From assembly GCF_017303375.1 (NCBI RefSeq), contig NZ_JAFKOH010000003.1, positions 248,001-312,000 on the forward strand: DNA of 64,000 bases, in the 5' to 3' direction. Below are positions 9,792 to 18,068 of the stretch, piece after piece. A program made the translations under genes and the position numbers. The notes under the pieces are model-generated. The model saw nothing but the letters and a program-made list of their open reading frames with translations, was not told the origin of the DNA and did no database searches. This DNA comes from Bacillus sp. NTK074B (GTDB lineage: Bacteria; Bacillota; Bacilli; Bacillales; Bacillaceae_B). Within the stretch, counting starts at the first letter, position 1. Each line of letters starts with the position of its first letter.

Positions 9792-10163
9792 CTACTCTAC
9801 CCATTTTTCCATCGGCCATCCCGGAAAACCAGGACGATCCTTGAATGATGCGTGATAAATGTCATAAAACGGCTCTTCCAATGATGATGACCAGCTCTTG
9901 AAAGTCAAACCTAAAGATGTCTCGATCTGAGGGATGCCGGTCAAGGAGTGTTCCATCACATATTCCTGGAAGACCAACTCAAATCCCTCTTGTTGATAGT
10001 CTTGAATAATTTCATCTGTCATGTTTTCGCATTTTATGTTTGTCATATCATTTTTACTCCATTCATAGACATTGTATTCATTTGAAGATATCACGCTCTT
10101 TCCATTAGGTCCAGGTATGGCGACTAGCAGGATGGCCCCAAGTACACTACATATTTTTTTCAT
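9792..10163 (-). CDS. hypothetical exported protein
   Basis: A 123-residue protein I do not recognise. It begins MKKICSVLGAILLVAIPGP, a short basic-hydrophobic stretch that could be a signal peptide or membrane anchor, followed by a hydrophilic domain rich in aromatic and acidic residues. It lies 22 bp after the CPBP protease gene on the same strand. Its 3' end abuts the truncated GNAT, so the C-terminus may be affected by the same rearrangement. Confidence 0.5.
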   Translation of the reverse strand: MKKICSVLGAILLVAIPGPNGKSVISSNEYNVYEWSKNDMTNIKCENMTDEIIQDYQQEGFELVFQEYVMEHSLTGIPQIETSLGLTFKSWSSSLEEPFYDIYHASFKDRPGFPGWPMEKWVE

Positions 10164-10185
10164 CTATTCGCTACCCTCCTGTCAT

Positions 10186-10863
10186 CTAAAAATAAAGAAA
10201 CAGCTGCAACATATATAAATTCCAGAGTGAATGAGCCACCATCGCGGGAAGAATGGATTTGGTTTTATAAGTCGTCAACGTTAAAAGGAAGCCAGCCAAT
10301 ACAGTGAATACCCAAATTTCCGAAGGGTGGACGAGTCCAAACAAAAGGGACGTTATGGTGATGGCCCAAAACGGTTTTATGATCCTTAATAGGAGCGTCA
10401 ACAAAATACCCCTGAATACAATTTCTTCAGAAATCGGCGTAAGGATTGCCACGTCAATCGTCTGTCTCCAGCTGCCTGCATGAAGCATATGGTTGTTGAA
10501 GTAGAAAATATAGTATTTGTCGAGGACCACTTCAAAATAAAGACAAAGGTGCAATAAGGCATAAGGGATGATAAAGGTGAGAAAAATCCACAACCACGTT
10601 CGCGGCTTCTTGAATGCTTTGACGTTCAACAGTGGAGAGATAAAGGTTCTGATTTCCTTGTAGGACAGGGTCACAACCATAAAATACGTAAACCATATAA
10701 AACCTTTGACTCCTTCATATACAGGACCCTCAAGATGCAGTTTATTTATGAAGAAACCGGGGACCGCCAATAGAATCAAATAGATACATAGAGTTTTAAA
10801 CCGAATGGCCGATCCTGCTTCCTTCACATTGAGTGGTTCATTTGTGGACAAGCTATTTTGCAT
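10186..10863 (-). CDS. CPBP family intramembrane metalloprotease
   Basis: A 225-residue polytopic membrane protein with the three CPBP (CAAX/bacteriocin-processing) motifs: E146-E147 with R151 in SEEIVFRG, F175-H179 in FGLVHP and H211-N215 in HSLWN, supplying the metal ligands and general base. Five or six membrane helices surround these motifs. The family includes bacteriocin self-immunity proteins and CAAX-type proteases. No bacteriocin gene is visible nearby, so the role is open. GGAGTG precedes the ATG, and the gene follows a GNAT gene by 17 bp. Confidence 0.8.
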   Translation of the reverse strand: MQNSLSTNEPLNVKEAGSAIRFKTLCIYLILLAVPGFFINKLHLEGPVYEGVKGFIWFTYFMVVTLSYKEIRTFISPLLNVKAFKKPRTWLWIFLTFIIPYALLHLCLYFEVVLDKYYIFYFNNHMLHAGSWRQTIDVAILTPISEEIVFRGILLTLLLRIIKPFWAITITSLLFGLVHPSEIWVFTVLAGFLLTLTTYKTKSILPAMVAHSLWNLYMLQLFLYF

Positions 10864-10880
10864 AAACCCACTCCGCTCTG

Positions 10881-11321
10881 CTATAACTTTTTTTCCAGAA
10901 TGATCTTATGTAAGCCTTTCTCATTCGTATACGTATCGATGACATCAAAACCATTCTTGATATTGAGGATCAGCATGCTTCGCCATTTATTCATGGTTTT
11001 GGTTTGCACCACCTTAAACCCAAGTTCCTTCAACGTTTGATGCTGCTGTTTCATTAACTCTGCAGCGATGCCCTGTTTTCGGTAGTTCGGATCCACGCCG
11101 CCCAACCAGCTATAAAAGGTGTGGGTGTCCAGTTGGTAGCCTATTTTATATCCAATGACTCTGGAATCGTCCATCGCTATATCTATTAATATCTCAGGCT
11201 TATTGGCCATTTCGGTGATCAAATCGTTCGAAGTTTCAAATATAGATCCATGTAATGTCCCCATTCCATTCATGGTATGGTCTTCGGGTAACGAGCGAAA
11301 CTGATAATAATGAATACGCAA
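10881..11321 (-). CDS. GNAT family N-acetyltransferase
   Basis: A 146-residue GNAT with motif A GVDPNYRKQGIAAELM (about 74-89), the acetyl-CoA pyrophosphate-binding loop. The reading starts at a TTG that has GGAGGG six bases upstream; no better ATG exists in frame. It is in a run of minus-strand genes (HAD phosphatase, this gene, CPBP protease, exported protein) with gaps of 15-22 bp, so they may be one transcript. The acceptor substrate cannot be predicted. Confidence 0.75.
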   Translation of the reverse strand: MRIHYYQFRSLPEDHTMNGMGTLHGSIFETSNDLITEMANKPEILIDIAMDDSRVIGYKIGYQLDTHTFYSWLGGVDPNYRKQGIAAELMKQQHQTLKELGFKVVQTKTMNKWRSMLILNIKNGFDVIDTYTNEKGLHKIILEKKL

Positions 11322-11336
11322 GGCGTTCCCTCCTCA

Positions 11337-12020
11337 TCAAGTGAATTGTTTAGGAGTAAGATAATGTAACAGTTCATCCAGCGACTGAATCTCTTCATCT
11401 GGCTTTATATCAGAATCGTTTTCCATTCCACTTGGATTGAACCATATACCCTTGAGACCAGCACATTGTGGCCCACCCACATCCAGCTCCAGATTATCCC
11501 CAACGAATAATGCGTCTTCAGGCCGGACTTGAAGCTTATTCAGAGCCAGTTGGAATATGCGTGGATCCGGTTTCTCCAATCCGACTTCTTCGGAAATCAA
11601 GATAACATCAAAACATTCATGTAAACCGGAATTCATGATCTTTGCTTTTTGTCTATGTACGGTGCCGTTTGTGATGATGGCCACTTTCATATGCTCCTGG
11701 ATCCTCTTCACCAGATTAACGGTATGCTCACTGATCGAAAAACACTGAGGAAATTGTTGATTCCAGAATTCTTGAGGCTCCGGCAACCGGTATATCGGTG
11801 GGAATTCATCAAAAAACGAGTCAAATACAGTTGTTTTATCACTGACACCATAACCTGTATTATCATACTCCTTGAACTTACGCAGCATCTCCGTTTTCAA
11901 CATATCCTCTACATTCCCATAACACTCTTTCAACATGATATGAAATATGTTATCCACTGCCTGATTTCGATCGAGTAAAGTATCGTCTAAATCAAATAGC
12001 ATAGCTTTGTAATTCTTCAT
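11337..12020 (-). CDS. HAD superfamily hydrolase (subfamily IA)
   Basis: A 227-residue HAD phosphatase. Motif I DLDDTLLD (residues 10-17) supplies the nucleophile and acid/base Asp pair, motif II is AIITNG (the Thr), the conserved Lys is in GLEKPDPRIF and motif III is FVGDNLELDVGG. A helical cap lies between motifs I and II. It resembles YjjG/YfnB-type phosphatases acting on nucleotides or sugar phosphates, but the substrate is not determined. It is first gene of the presumed operon. Confidence 0.8.
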   Translation of the reverse strand: MKNYKAMLFDLDDTLLDRNQAVDNIFHIMLKECYGNVEDMLKTEMLRKFKEYDNTGYGVSDKTTVFDSFFDEFPPIYRLPEPQEFWNQQFPQCFSISEHTVNLVKRIQEHMKVAIITNGTVHRQKAKIMNSGLHECFDVILISEEVGLEKPDPRIFQLALNKLQVRPEDALFVGDNLELDVGGPQCAGLKGIWFNPSGMENDSDIKPDEEIQSLDELLHYLTPKQFT

Positions 12021-12090
12021 ACCTAATCACACCCTTCTTACTACCAATTATTTCAAATTATATCCAGTTACTCAAGAAAAATCTTCCTTA

Positions 12091-12125
12091 AAAAAGGGCT
12101 CACCCTGGTTTTGGGTAAGCCCTTC
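12091..12125 (-). terminator. terminator of ileS
   Basis: GGGCTTACCC/GGGTGAGCCC on the minus strand followed by TTTTTT, just after the ileS stop codon. Confidence 0.85.
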
Positions 12126-12131
12126 GTTGCA

Positions 12132-15100
12132 TTACACTCCTACAAAGATCCCTAATCGGTCTCCATCCAAATCGACTGTCTTCATACTTTCTCTTTTCTC
12201 AAACGCCATGCTCTTGATTAAGAGACTGCCCTGCAGTAAATCTTCAAATTGCTCCACAACCTCTTTCATCGAATCATCCAGATCCAACACCAGATGCACG
12301 CGCTGTTCCACCGGCAGATTCAACTCTTTCCGGTACTGCTGGACGGCGCGAACCAGCTCACGGGCCTTCCCTTCTTTCCGCAGATCCTCTGTGATCGTTG
12401 TATCCAGGAACACACTGAATTGAGAGTTTGAAGCCATTTCCAGTCCTTGATGGGTCTTTTGTTGAACGATCAAGTCATCCATCTCAACTGAAACTTTCTC
12501 CCCGTTAGGAGACTCAAATTCAACATAGCCTTGTTCTACAACCTTGTTCGCCTCTTCAGAAGATAACGTTTGTAAATGCTTCTGAGCGACTCCAACGAGC
12601 TTCCCGAGTTTCGGACCGGCAGTCGGGAAATTCAGCTTCAGTTCATATTGAACGGAATCTCCCGCGTTGTCCTGCAATTGAACGTTCTTCACATTGATTT
12701 CATCTTTAATGATGTATTCATACTTCTGAAGCCATTCTGTATCTTGTTTTGAACCAACTACCGTAAGTGCTGAAAGGGGCTGCTTCGTTTTGATGCTTGT
12801 CATATTCCGGGCGGACCTTGCAAGCTCGACGACTTGTAGCACATGGTCCATTTCCAATTCAAGGGCTGGGTTGATCTCACCTTGTTGAGCTTTAGGAAAA
12901 TCGGCCAGATGCACGCTTTCACCCGTTAAGTTCATATGAATATCTTCTGCGATGAATGGGGTGAACGGTGCCAGCAACCTACCCACACTGACCAATACTC
13001 GATGTAACGTATGGTACGCCGCCAGTTTATCTTCATCCAGCCCTTCGCTCCAGAAGCGTTCACGTGACCGGCGGATATACCAGTTACTCACTTGATCAAC
13101 CAGGACGGTTAACTCTCTCGCTCCTGCCGTAAAGTCATACCCATCTAAATGCTCCGTTACATTTGTGATGACCGTATTCAATCGTGATACCATCCACTGA
13201 TCAAGCAGGGAAGGAGTACCCGCTTCATGCTTTTCAGGATTGAATCCATCAATCACCGCATACAGGGTGTAAAAGGAATGCACGTTATTCAGTGTGTCCA
13301 CAAGCTTCGACTTCGCCTGACTGACGACGTTTTCCGAGAACCGTTTATTGTTCCATGGAGCACTGTCTGCGAGCAAGGCCCATCTGAGCGCATCAGCGCC
13401 AAACTTATCGACGAGTTCCATTGGATTCATGACATTCCCTTTACTCTTGGACATTTTCCGTCCGTCTTCATCGAGGATATGGCCAAGTGATAAGACACGC
13501 TTATACGGCGCTTTCCCCGTGAAGAGTGACGAAACCGTCAACAAACTGTAGAACCATCCCCTCGTCTGGTCCACGCCTTCTGCGATCACATCCGCCGGGA
13601 ATTGTTGCTGGAATAACTCTTCATTCTCGAATGGATAGTGATACTGGGCAAACGGCATTGAACCGCTGTCGAACCAGACATCGATCACTTCTTTCGTCCT
13701 CTTCATCTCATGGGAGCAGGATGGACATTCCACGATCACTTCATCGACATACGGTTTATGAAGCTCGAGACCTTCTCTCCAGCCGCTTTTCGCATGTTCT
13801 TTCAGCTCTGCAACGCTTCCCGGGACGAATTGATGGTCACAATTCCCGCAAACCCAGACGTTTAGGGGTGTTCCCCAATAGCGGTTCCTGCCCAGGTTCC
13901 AATCGACCATATTTTCGAGGAACTTCCCAAAGCGGCCTTCTTTCATATGATCCGGATACCACTCGACGGATTGGTTATTCTTGATGATCGTGTCTTTTAT
14001 AGCGGTTGTCTTGATGAACCAGCCTTCCATGGCGTAATAGATGAGCGGTGAATCACATCGCCAGCAATGCGGATAGCTGTGCTCATACTTTTCTTTGGAA
14101 AAAAGAAGGTTGCTGTCTGCCAGCATCTTGATGATCTTCACATCGCTGTCTTTGGTGAATTCACCTTGGAGAGGCTTGAAATCACCGGTGTAACAGCCTT
14201 TTTCATCGACGATATTGACGAAATCCAATCCACTTTCTTTGATGGCATTGTAATCATCTTCCCCGTGTGCCGGGGCAAGATGAACGATCCCGGTTCCGCT
14301 GTCGTCGGTTACAAATCCTGCAGAAATGACTTCATGACCGCGGGTAAGCTTGAGATTATTGAAAGGCGGTTGATATGAAACGCCAACAAATTCGCGACCT
14401 TTATGCTCACTGACCACTTCAACGTCTTCTCCCAACACCTCGTTCAAAAGGTTTTTCGCAAGGATAAACGTTTCTTCTCCACGCCTCGCCTTCACGTAAT
14501 CCACGTCTTCATGGACGGCAAGTGCTACATTTGAAGGAAGCGTCCATGGTGTCGTCGTCCAGCCGAGAAAAAATTCCTGCTCTTTTCCTTCCACCTTGAA
14601 TTTAGCCGTCGCGGACAGATCTTTTACATCCTTATATCCTTGTGCCACCTCATGGGAGCTGAGGGACGTTTGGCAGCTCGGGCAGTATGGGACGACCCGA
14701 TGGCCTTGATAAAGCAACCCTTTCTCATGGATGTTTGAAAGGATGTGCCAGACACTTTCGATATACTCATTTTGAAGGGTCACATACGGATCATCCATAT
14801 CCACCCAGTACCCGATGGCTTCAGTAAACGTACGCCACTGCTTTTCATAATCGAACACACTTTTCTTACATTCCTCAATGAATTTCTCTACACCGTAATC
14901 CTCGATTTCCTGCTTGCCGGAGACGCCGATTTTCTTTTCGACACCGAGTTCCACAGGCAGGCCGTGAGTATCCCACCCTGCCTTACGTTTCACCTGATAT
15001 CCCCTCATCGTCTGATACCTGGCGACGAAATCTTTGATCACACGTCCCAGGACATGCCCGGCATGTGGAAGACCGTTGGCCGTCGGGGGGCCTTCATAGA

Positions 15101-15224
15101 AGACGAATGTCTTTTCCCCTTCACGGTTCCTCACTGATTTTTCAAAAATATGATTCGAATTCCAATAATCCTGGATTCGCTTCTCTCTTTCGACCGACTT
15201 TTCGTTTACATTTACCTTTTCCAT
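12132..15224 (-). CDS. ileS: isoleucyl-tRNA synthetase, long (type 2-like) form
   Basis: A 1030-residue class I aminoacyl-tRNA synthetase that charges tRNA-Ile. The Rossmann fold carries the HIGH-type motif HAGH (residues 54-57) and KMSKS (about 590-594); the large inserted editing domain (about 190-400, with [12 protein letters not shown]) hydrolyses mischarged Val. The C-terminal region lacks the paired Cys zinc motif seen at the end of type 1 enzymes. Length (type 1 Bacillus enzymes are about 920) and C-terminal build point to the type 2 group related to the eukaryotic enzyme, which in Bacillaceae can be naturally tolerant to mupirocin. The HxGH order is canonical. Start at 15224 chosen for the AAGGTG site. 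A T-box leader controls it. A second ileS elsewhere cannot be excluded. Confidence 0.9.
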   Translation of the reverse strand: MEKVNVNEKSVEREKRIQDYWNSNHIFEKSVRNREGEKTFVFYEGPPTANGLPHAGHVLGRVIKDFVARYQTMRGYQVKRKAGWDTHGLPVELGVEKKIGVSGKQEIEDYGVEKFIEECKKSVFDYEKQWRTFTEAIGYWVDMDDPYVTLQNEYIESVWHILSNIHEKGLLYQGHRVVPYCPSCQTSLSSHEVAQGYKDVKDLSATAKFKVEGKEQEFFLGWTTTPWTLPSNVALAVHEDVDYVKARRGEETFILAKNLLNEVLGEDVEVVSEHKGREFVGVSYQPPFNNLKLTRGHEVISAGFVTDDSGTGIVHLAPAHGEDDYNAIKESGLDFVNIVDEKGCYTGDFKPLQGEFTKDSDVKIIKMLADSNLLFSKEKYEHSYPHCWRCDSPLIYYAMEGWFIKTTAIKDTIIKNNQSVEWYPDHMKEGRFGKFLENMVDWNLGRNRYWGTPLNVWVCGNCDHQFVPGSVAELKEHAKSGWREGLELHKPYVDEVIVECPSCSHEMKRTKEVIDVWFDSGSMPFAQYHYPFENEELFQQQFPADVIAEGVDQTRGWFYSLLTVSSLFTGKAPYKRVLSLGHILDEDGRKMSKSKGNVMNPMELVDKFGADALRWALLADSAPWNNKRFSENVVSQAKSKLVDTLNNVHSFYTLYAVIDGFNPEKHEAGTPSLLDQWMVSRLNTVITNVTEHLDGYDFTAGARELTVLVDQVSNWYIRRSRERFWSEGLDEDKLAAYHTLHRVLVSVGRLLAPFTPFIAEDIHMNLTGESVHLADFPKAQQGEINPALELEMDHVLQVVELARSARNMTSIKTKQPLSALTVVGSKQDTEWLQKYEYIIKDEINVKNVQLQDNAGDSVQYELKLNFPTAGPKLGKLVGVAQKHLQTLSSEEANKVVEQGYVEFESPNGEKVSVEMDDLIVQQKTHQGLEMASNSQFSVFLDTTITEDLRKEGKARELVRAVQQYRKELNLPVEQRVHLVLDLDDSMKEVVEQFEDLLQGSLLIKSMAFEKRESMKTVDLDGDRLGIFVGV

Positions 15225-15250
15225 GTCATCACACCTTCTTTTATACAAAT

Positions 15251-15549
15251 AAAAAAAACCCGCCCCTAACCTAAGTTAGGGACGAGTTTGTAACCCGCGA
15301 TACCACCCTGATTCTATCCATAAACTGTATTTCAAGTTTACGTGACAGCGCTCATTCAACGTACAATCATACGCGTTCCTTGTAACGGCGGAAACCCGTC
15401 AAAGCTTAAAGGGCCTTCAGCTTTGCTTCTCGGAGAGGATATTCAATATGACCTGAACGTTGACTTCCACCAAATCGCCAACTCTCTGTAGATCAGACTC
15501 CATACCTACTCGTTCTCGTCATGGAATGTAAGTGATCCAATATATGTTA
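15251..15549 (-). ncRNA. T-box riboswitch leader of ileS
   Basis: The minus strand upstream of ileS holds the T-box sequence AGGGTGGTATCGCGGGTT (plus 15292-15309) followed by a terminator (AACCCGCCCCTAAC pairing with GTTAGGGACGAGTT, then T-run, 15251-15289). Upstream, Stem I features are visible (GAGAG ... GGTGGAAGTC) and the likely specifier is AUC (Ile) in GAATATCC near plus 15438-15446. Uncharged tRNA-Ile would stabilise the antiterminator. The specifier position is read by eye and is less certain than the T-box itself. Confidence 0.9.
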
Positions 15550-15555
15550 GAACAA

Positions 15556-15584
15556 ATGTAAATGATACAGGATGAATTTGTCAA
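15556..15584 (-). promoter_or_regulatory. promoter for the ileS T-box transcript
   Basis: On the minus strand TTGACA (plus 15579-15584), a 17-bp spacer and TTACAT (plus 15556-15561) place a start site near 15549, just upstream of Stem I. The -10 element is weak. Confidence 0.55.
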
Positions 15585-15668
15585 TGTTTTTTATTTTATT
15601 ATTGCACTGCTCCATCCATCTATTCACTATTCTTTACTAACGAATCCACTTATGTATATAATAAAAGT

Positions 15669-15826
15669 AGTTAAGTACACTAAAAAAGGAGCCCTGACGG
15701 CAATCAGGACTCCTCCACAACATAAACTGCATGGAAAGTGCAGCGGCTCACTTAGAGTCAATCGAAACAGAAGTAATCATCAATGATCCTCATGAGCGGT
15801 GGGGACGATGGTTACTTCTTTTTTTG
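15669..15826 (+). ncRNA. predicted antisense antitoxin RNA of the type I toxin
   Basis: A plus-strand promoter-like pair (TTTACT at 15633-15638, 18 bp, TATAAT at 15657-15662) predicts a start near 15669. A plus-strand terminator follows: AAGTAATCATC (15771-15781) pairs with GATGGTTACTT (15807-15817) with one G-U pair, then CTTTTTTTG. The resulting RNA of roughly 155 nt would be complementary to the 3' untranslated part and last codons of the toxin mRNA running the other way. This arrangement matches known Bacillus type I antitoxins (TxpA/RatA and BsrG/SR4 classes). It is predicted only. Confidence 0.55.
15681..15714 (-). terminator. terminator of toxin mRNA
   Basis: On the minus strand AGGAGTCCTGA pairs with TCAGGGCTCCT, followed by TTTTTT. 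It gives the toxin transcript a long 3' untranslated region that overlaps the predicted antisense RNA. Confidence 0.75.
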
Positions 15827-15901
15827 TGTAACTGCGACAATTGCTACAATCAATGTTCCAAAGGCAATCATAATTTGCAATACATCTCCTACAGCAATCA
15901 T
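15812..15901 (-). CDS. putative holin-like type I toxin, 29 aa
   Basis: A 29-residue peptide with one central hydrophobic helix (IMIAFGTLIVAIVAV) and a basic end (TQKKK), preceded by GGGAGGTGATAC. Length and the MIAFGTLIVA pattern match the small 'putative holin-like toxin' family of Firmicutes, membrane peptides of type I toxin-antitoxin loci. The mRNA leader contains AGCGGCTCAC (plus 15931-15940, read on minus) and its 3' region contains the exact complement GTGAGCCGCT (plus 15742-15751), allowing 5'-3' long-distance pairing as seen in other type I toxin mRNAs that hide the ribosome binding site. A good -10 lies upstream. Confidence 0.75.
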   Translation of the reverse strand: MIAVGDVLQIMIAFGTLIVAIVAVTQKKK

Positions 15902-15972
15902 TAGCGTATCACCTCCCTTCACTCGGGAGTGTGAGCCGCTACCCCATCTTCCGTATTATGTTGTGTCCTTCC

Positions 15973-15978
15973 ATTATA
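15973..15978 (-). promoter_or_regulatory. extended -10 promoter element of the toxin gene
   Basis: TGATATAAT on the minus strand (TATAAT at plus 15973-15978) with a TG-N extension; the -35 region is weak. Start site expected near 15966, giving a 65-nt leader. From 15979 to 16219 I see nothing else I can support. Confidence 0.55.
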
Positions 15979-16219
15979 TCACAGGCAAACATGCGTTTGC
16001 TCCCTACCGAATGGACCGGTTTGAAAATTTGGTCCCGTCCCCTTTCTTCATTCTTAGAAGAATAATTCAGGATGAATTTCAGCGTAGACCTGCGGTTTCA
16101 TGACAAAACTCAATCTCAATCGCCTTTCAGAAAGAAACAGGGATGTTTTATAGTAAAAAAGAAATGGTAAAATATACTCTGTTCACTGAGAATGGATCGA
16201 TCCTCTTCAAGGAGAAAAA

Positions 16220-16372
16220 ATGAAATATAATCTCGGCGATATTGTAGAATACGAAGATGAGGTATACACCATATTCTGGATCTATGATTCTGAGTATGTC
16301 GAATTGAATTCCGATGAGAAGAAATGTGTGTTGGCGAAGGCGGAAGAACTTAGGTTGGTTAGAGCGAAGTAA
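16220..16372 (+). CDS. small hypothetical protein, 50 aa
   Basis: A 50-residue ORF starting MKYNLGDIVEYEDEVYTIFW with AAGGAG seven bases upstream. The sequence is acidic then lysine-rich and resembles small SH3/KOW-like beta proteins (short strands GDIVEYED, VYTIFWIYD, YVELN). I do not recognise a family with certainty. It stands alone on the plus strand, with no clear terminator. The good ribosome binding site and protein-like composition support it being real. Confidence 0.55.
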   Translation: MKYNLGDIVEYEDEVYTIFWIYDSEYVELNSDEKKCVLAKAEELRLVRAK

Positions 16373-16510
16373 ACAAGACTGAAGGAACGTGATACTTACA
16401 GGAGTCGGCCATCTCAGTGAATCATCTTATGATGGATAATATTATTTAATCAAGGATTTGCCAGCTGCAGATCACTCTTCAGTGTGTCCTGATACATCAA
16501 AAAATAGTTA

Positions 16511-16918
16511 CTAATTAATCACGATTGATAATTTGTAACTGACGAGCTCACTAAGCTCTGTCAGAAAGCCATCAAGTATCTCATTGTTCTGGAATTTACA
16601 TTCGATGAGGTAACAACTTTCCCCGCTGATTTTATAATTGTGAAGGATATTCTCAGAGTTTTCTTTTACAAATGACAGATATGGTTGATGGTTGGCGCTC
16701 CTTAAATAGATATGGATCATGGCATGGACCGAAAATCCCATCTTCAATTGGTTCAAACGAATGGTATACCCCTCAATGATCCCCTTGTCTTCCATTTTCG
16801 CTACCCTGGCAGAGGCAGCAGGAGCCGTCAGATGAACTTTCTCTCCTAACTCCTTCATTGAAATCCGGCTGTTTAGGGACAATTCGTCCAGTATCCTTAA
16901 ATCTGTTTGGTCTAGCAT
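16511..16918 (-). CDS. Lrp/AsnC family transcriptional regulator
   Basis: A 135-residue regulator: N-terminal winged helix-turn-helix (LDQTDLRILDELSLNSRISM, then TAPAASARVAKMEDKGII) and a C-terminal RAM domain (about 65-135) that binds an amino acid and drives oligomer formation. The ATG at 16918 has AAAGGAG upstream; an upstream TTG lies inside that site and is unlikely. It is divergent from the metallo-hydrolase gene at 17049, the likely target together with its own promoter in the 130-bp gap. Confidence 0.85.
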   Translation of the reverse strand: MLDQTDLRILDELSLNSRISMKELGEKVHLTAPAASARVAKMEDKGIIEGYTIRLNQLKMGFSVHAMIHIYLRSANHQPYLSFVKENSENILHNYKISGESCYLIECKFQNNEILDGFLTELSELVSYKLSIVIN

Positions 16919-17048
16919 CCCGCAAACTCCTTTCAAAAATAAAGTAAAACGGTCAAAACACTTTCGTCAGGTTATGTATACCTTCACTCTTATGCTTTAA
17001 ACTATACATTGTTAACAGAAATCAATAAAGAAAAGGAGCGAATAACTT

Positions 17049-17810
17049 ATGAACATCCAACTGATCAGAAATGCCACGCTTATCGTTCAATATGCAGGAA
17101 AAAAATTCATTATCGACCCGTTCCTTGCGGAAAAAGGAAGCTACCCTCCGTTCCCGAATTCACTTCGTCAGGATCAACAAAACCCATTGACCGGACTTCC
17201 CGTACCCCTTGAGGAAATCCTTCATGGTGCGGATGCCGTCATCCTTACTCACCTCCATTTGGACCACTATGACGATGCAGCCAAAGAAGCACTGCCAAAG
17301 GATATCGCCCTATTCGTACAAAGCGACGAGGACGCTGCCGCCGTCAGAAAAGACGGTTTCCATCATGTCGAAGTTCTGAAAGAAGATTCAATCTTTGAGA
17401 ACGTTCATCTTGCTAAGACAAAAGGGGAACACGGCCGGGGGGAAATCCTGAACCTTACCGGATCTGTCTGCGGTGTGGTCTTCACCCATAAGGACGAGAA
17501 AACCCTTTATGTAGCGGGTGACACGGTATGGTATGAAGGGGTGAGGGAAGAAATCGACACACATCGCCCTGACATCATCGTCGTCAACGCAGGTGACAAT
17601 CAATTTCTTGAAGGCGGCTCACTCGTCATGGGAAAGGAAGACGTCCTCCAAACGGCAGAAGCTGCACCAGAAGCGACCATCATCGCCGTTCATATGGAAG
17701 CAGTGAATCACTGGACCCTGTCCAGGGAAGAGTTAAAAGAGTATGCTGCTGAAAAGGGCATTGCCTCTCAGCTGATTGTGCCAAAGGATGGAGACACCAT
17801 CCGTTTTTAA
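17049..17810 (+). CDS. MBL-fold metallo-hydrolase (UlaG-like)
   Basis: A 253-residue metallo-beta-lactamase-fold protein. The metal-binding signature HLHLDH is at residues 68-73, a further acidic ligand is in VAGDTVWYEG (about 160) and a late His is in IIAVHMEAVNHW (about 220-230). The layout resembles UlaG-like lactonases and related hydrolases. AAAGGAG precedes the ATG. It is transcribed divergently from an Lrp-type regulator gene, which suggests induction by an amino acid or related metabolite. Substrate unknown. Confidence 0.78.
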   Translation: MNIQLIRNATLIVQYAGKKFIIDPFLAEKGSYPPFPNSLRQDQQNPLTGLPVPLEEILHGADAVILTHLHLDHYDDAAKEALPKDIALFVQSDEDAAAVRKDGFHHVEVLKEDSIFENVHLAKTKGEHGRGEILNLTGSVCGVVFTHKDEKTLYVAGDTVWYEGVREEIDTHRPDIIVVNAGDNQFLEGGSLVMGKEDVLQTAEAAPEATIIAVHMEAVNHWTLSREELKEYAAEKGIASQLIVPKDGDTIRF

Positions 17811-17854
17811 ATCCTTCCCCTCTTGACTGCTGGTAAGTATAAAGAAAATTATTG

Positions 17855-17881
17855 AGGTCTGACTCACTATGAGTCAGACCT
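17855..17881. terminator. hairpin between convergent genes
   Basis: AGGTCTGACTC pairs exactly with GAGTCAGACCT (11 bp). The minus-strand tail (CAATAATTTTCTTT) is the more T-rich, so it probably ends the small gene at 17885-18052. Confidence 0.6.
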
Positions 17882-17884
17882 GAT

Positions 17885-18052
17885 TCATCGACAGGAAAAA
17901 CTCCAATTAACTGCCAATAAAGTCTTCTCAACGTTTGGCGTCTTACCGTTGGCAATACAAGACTGCTCCACCTTGTGAAGAGAGTTATCATTTAAAAAGA
18001 CAGAAATCAGAATAAAACCTAATGCCAATACCGGCACGTATGATTTTCTCAT
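17885..18052 (-). CDS. small membrane-anchored or exported protein, 55 aa
   Basis: A 55-residue ORF starting MRKSYVPVLALGFILISVF, a clear N-terminal hydrophobic helix, then a polar tail with two Cys residues (EQSCIANGK and NWSFSC). GAGGTGATACTGCA precedes the ATG. The tail has the look of a conserved small exported protein with a possible disulphide. I do not recognise a family. It lies 16 bp downstream of the DUF3626 gene on the same strand and may be co-transcribed with it. Confidence 0.55.
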   Translation of the reverse strand: MRKSYVPVLALGFILISVFLNDNSLHKVEQSCIANGKTPNVEKTLLAVNWSFSCR

Positions 18053-18068
18053 TGCAGTATCACCTCAA

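Noticed and set aside
15292..15309. Separate operator or promoter in the ileS leader
   Set aside because: The sequence is the T-box antiterminator core itself.
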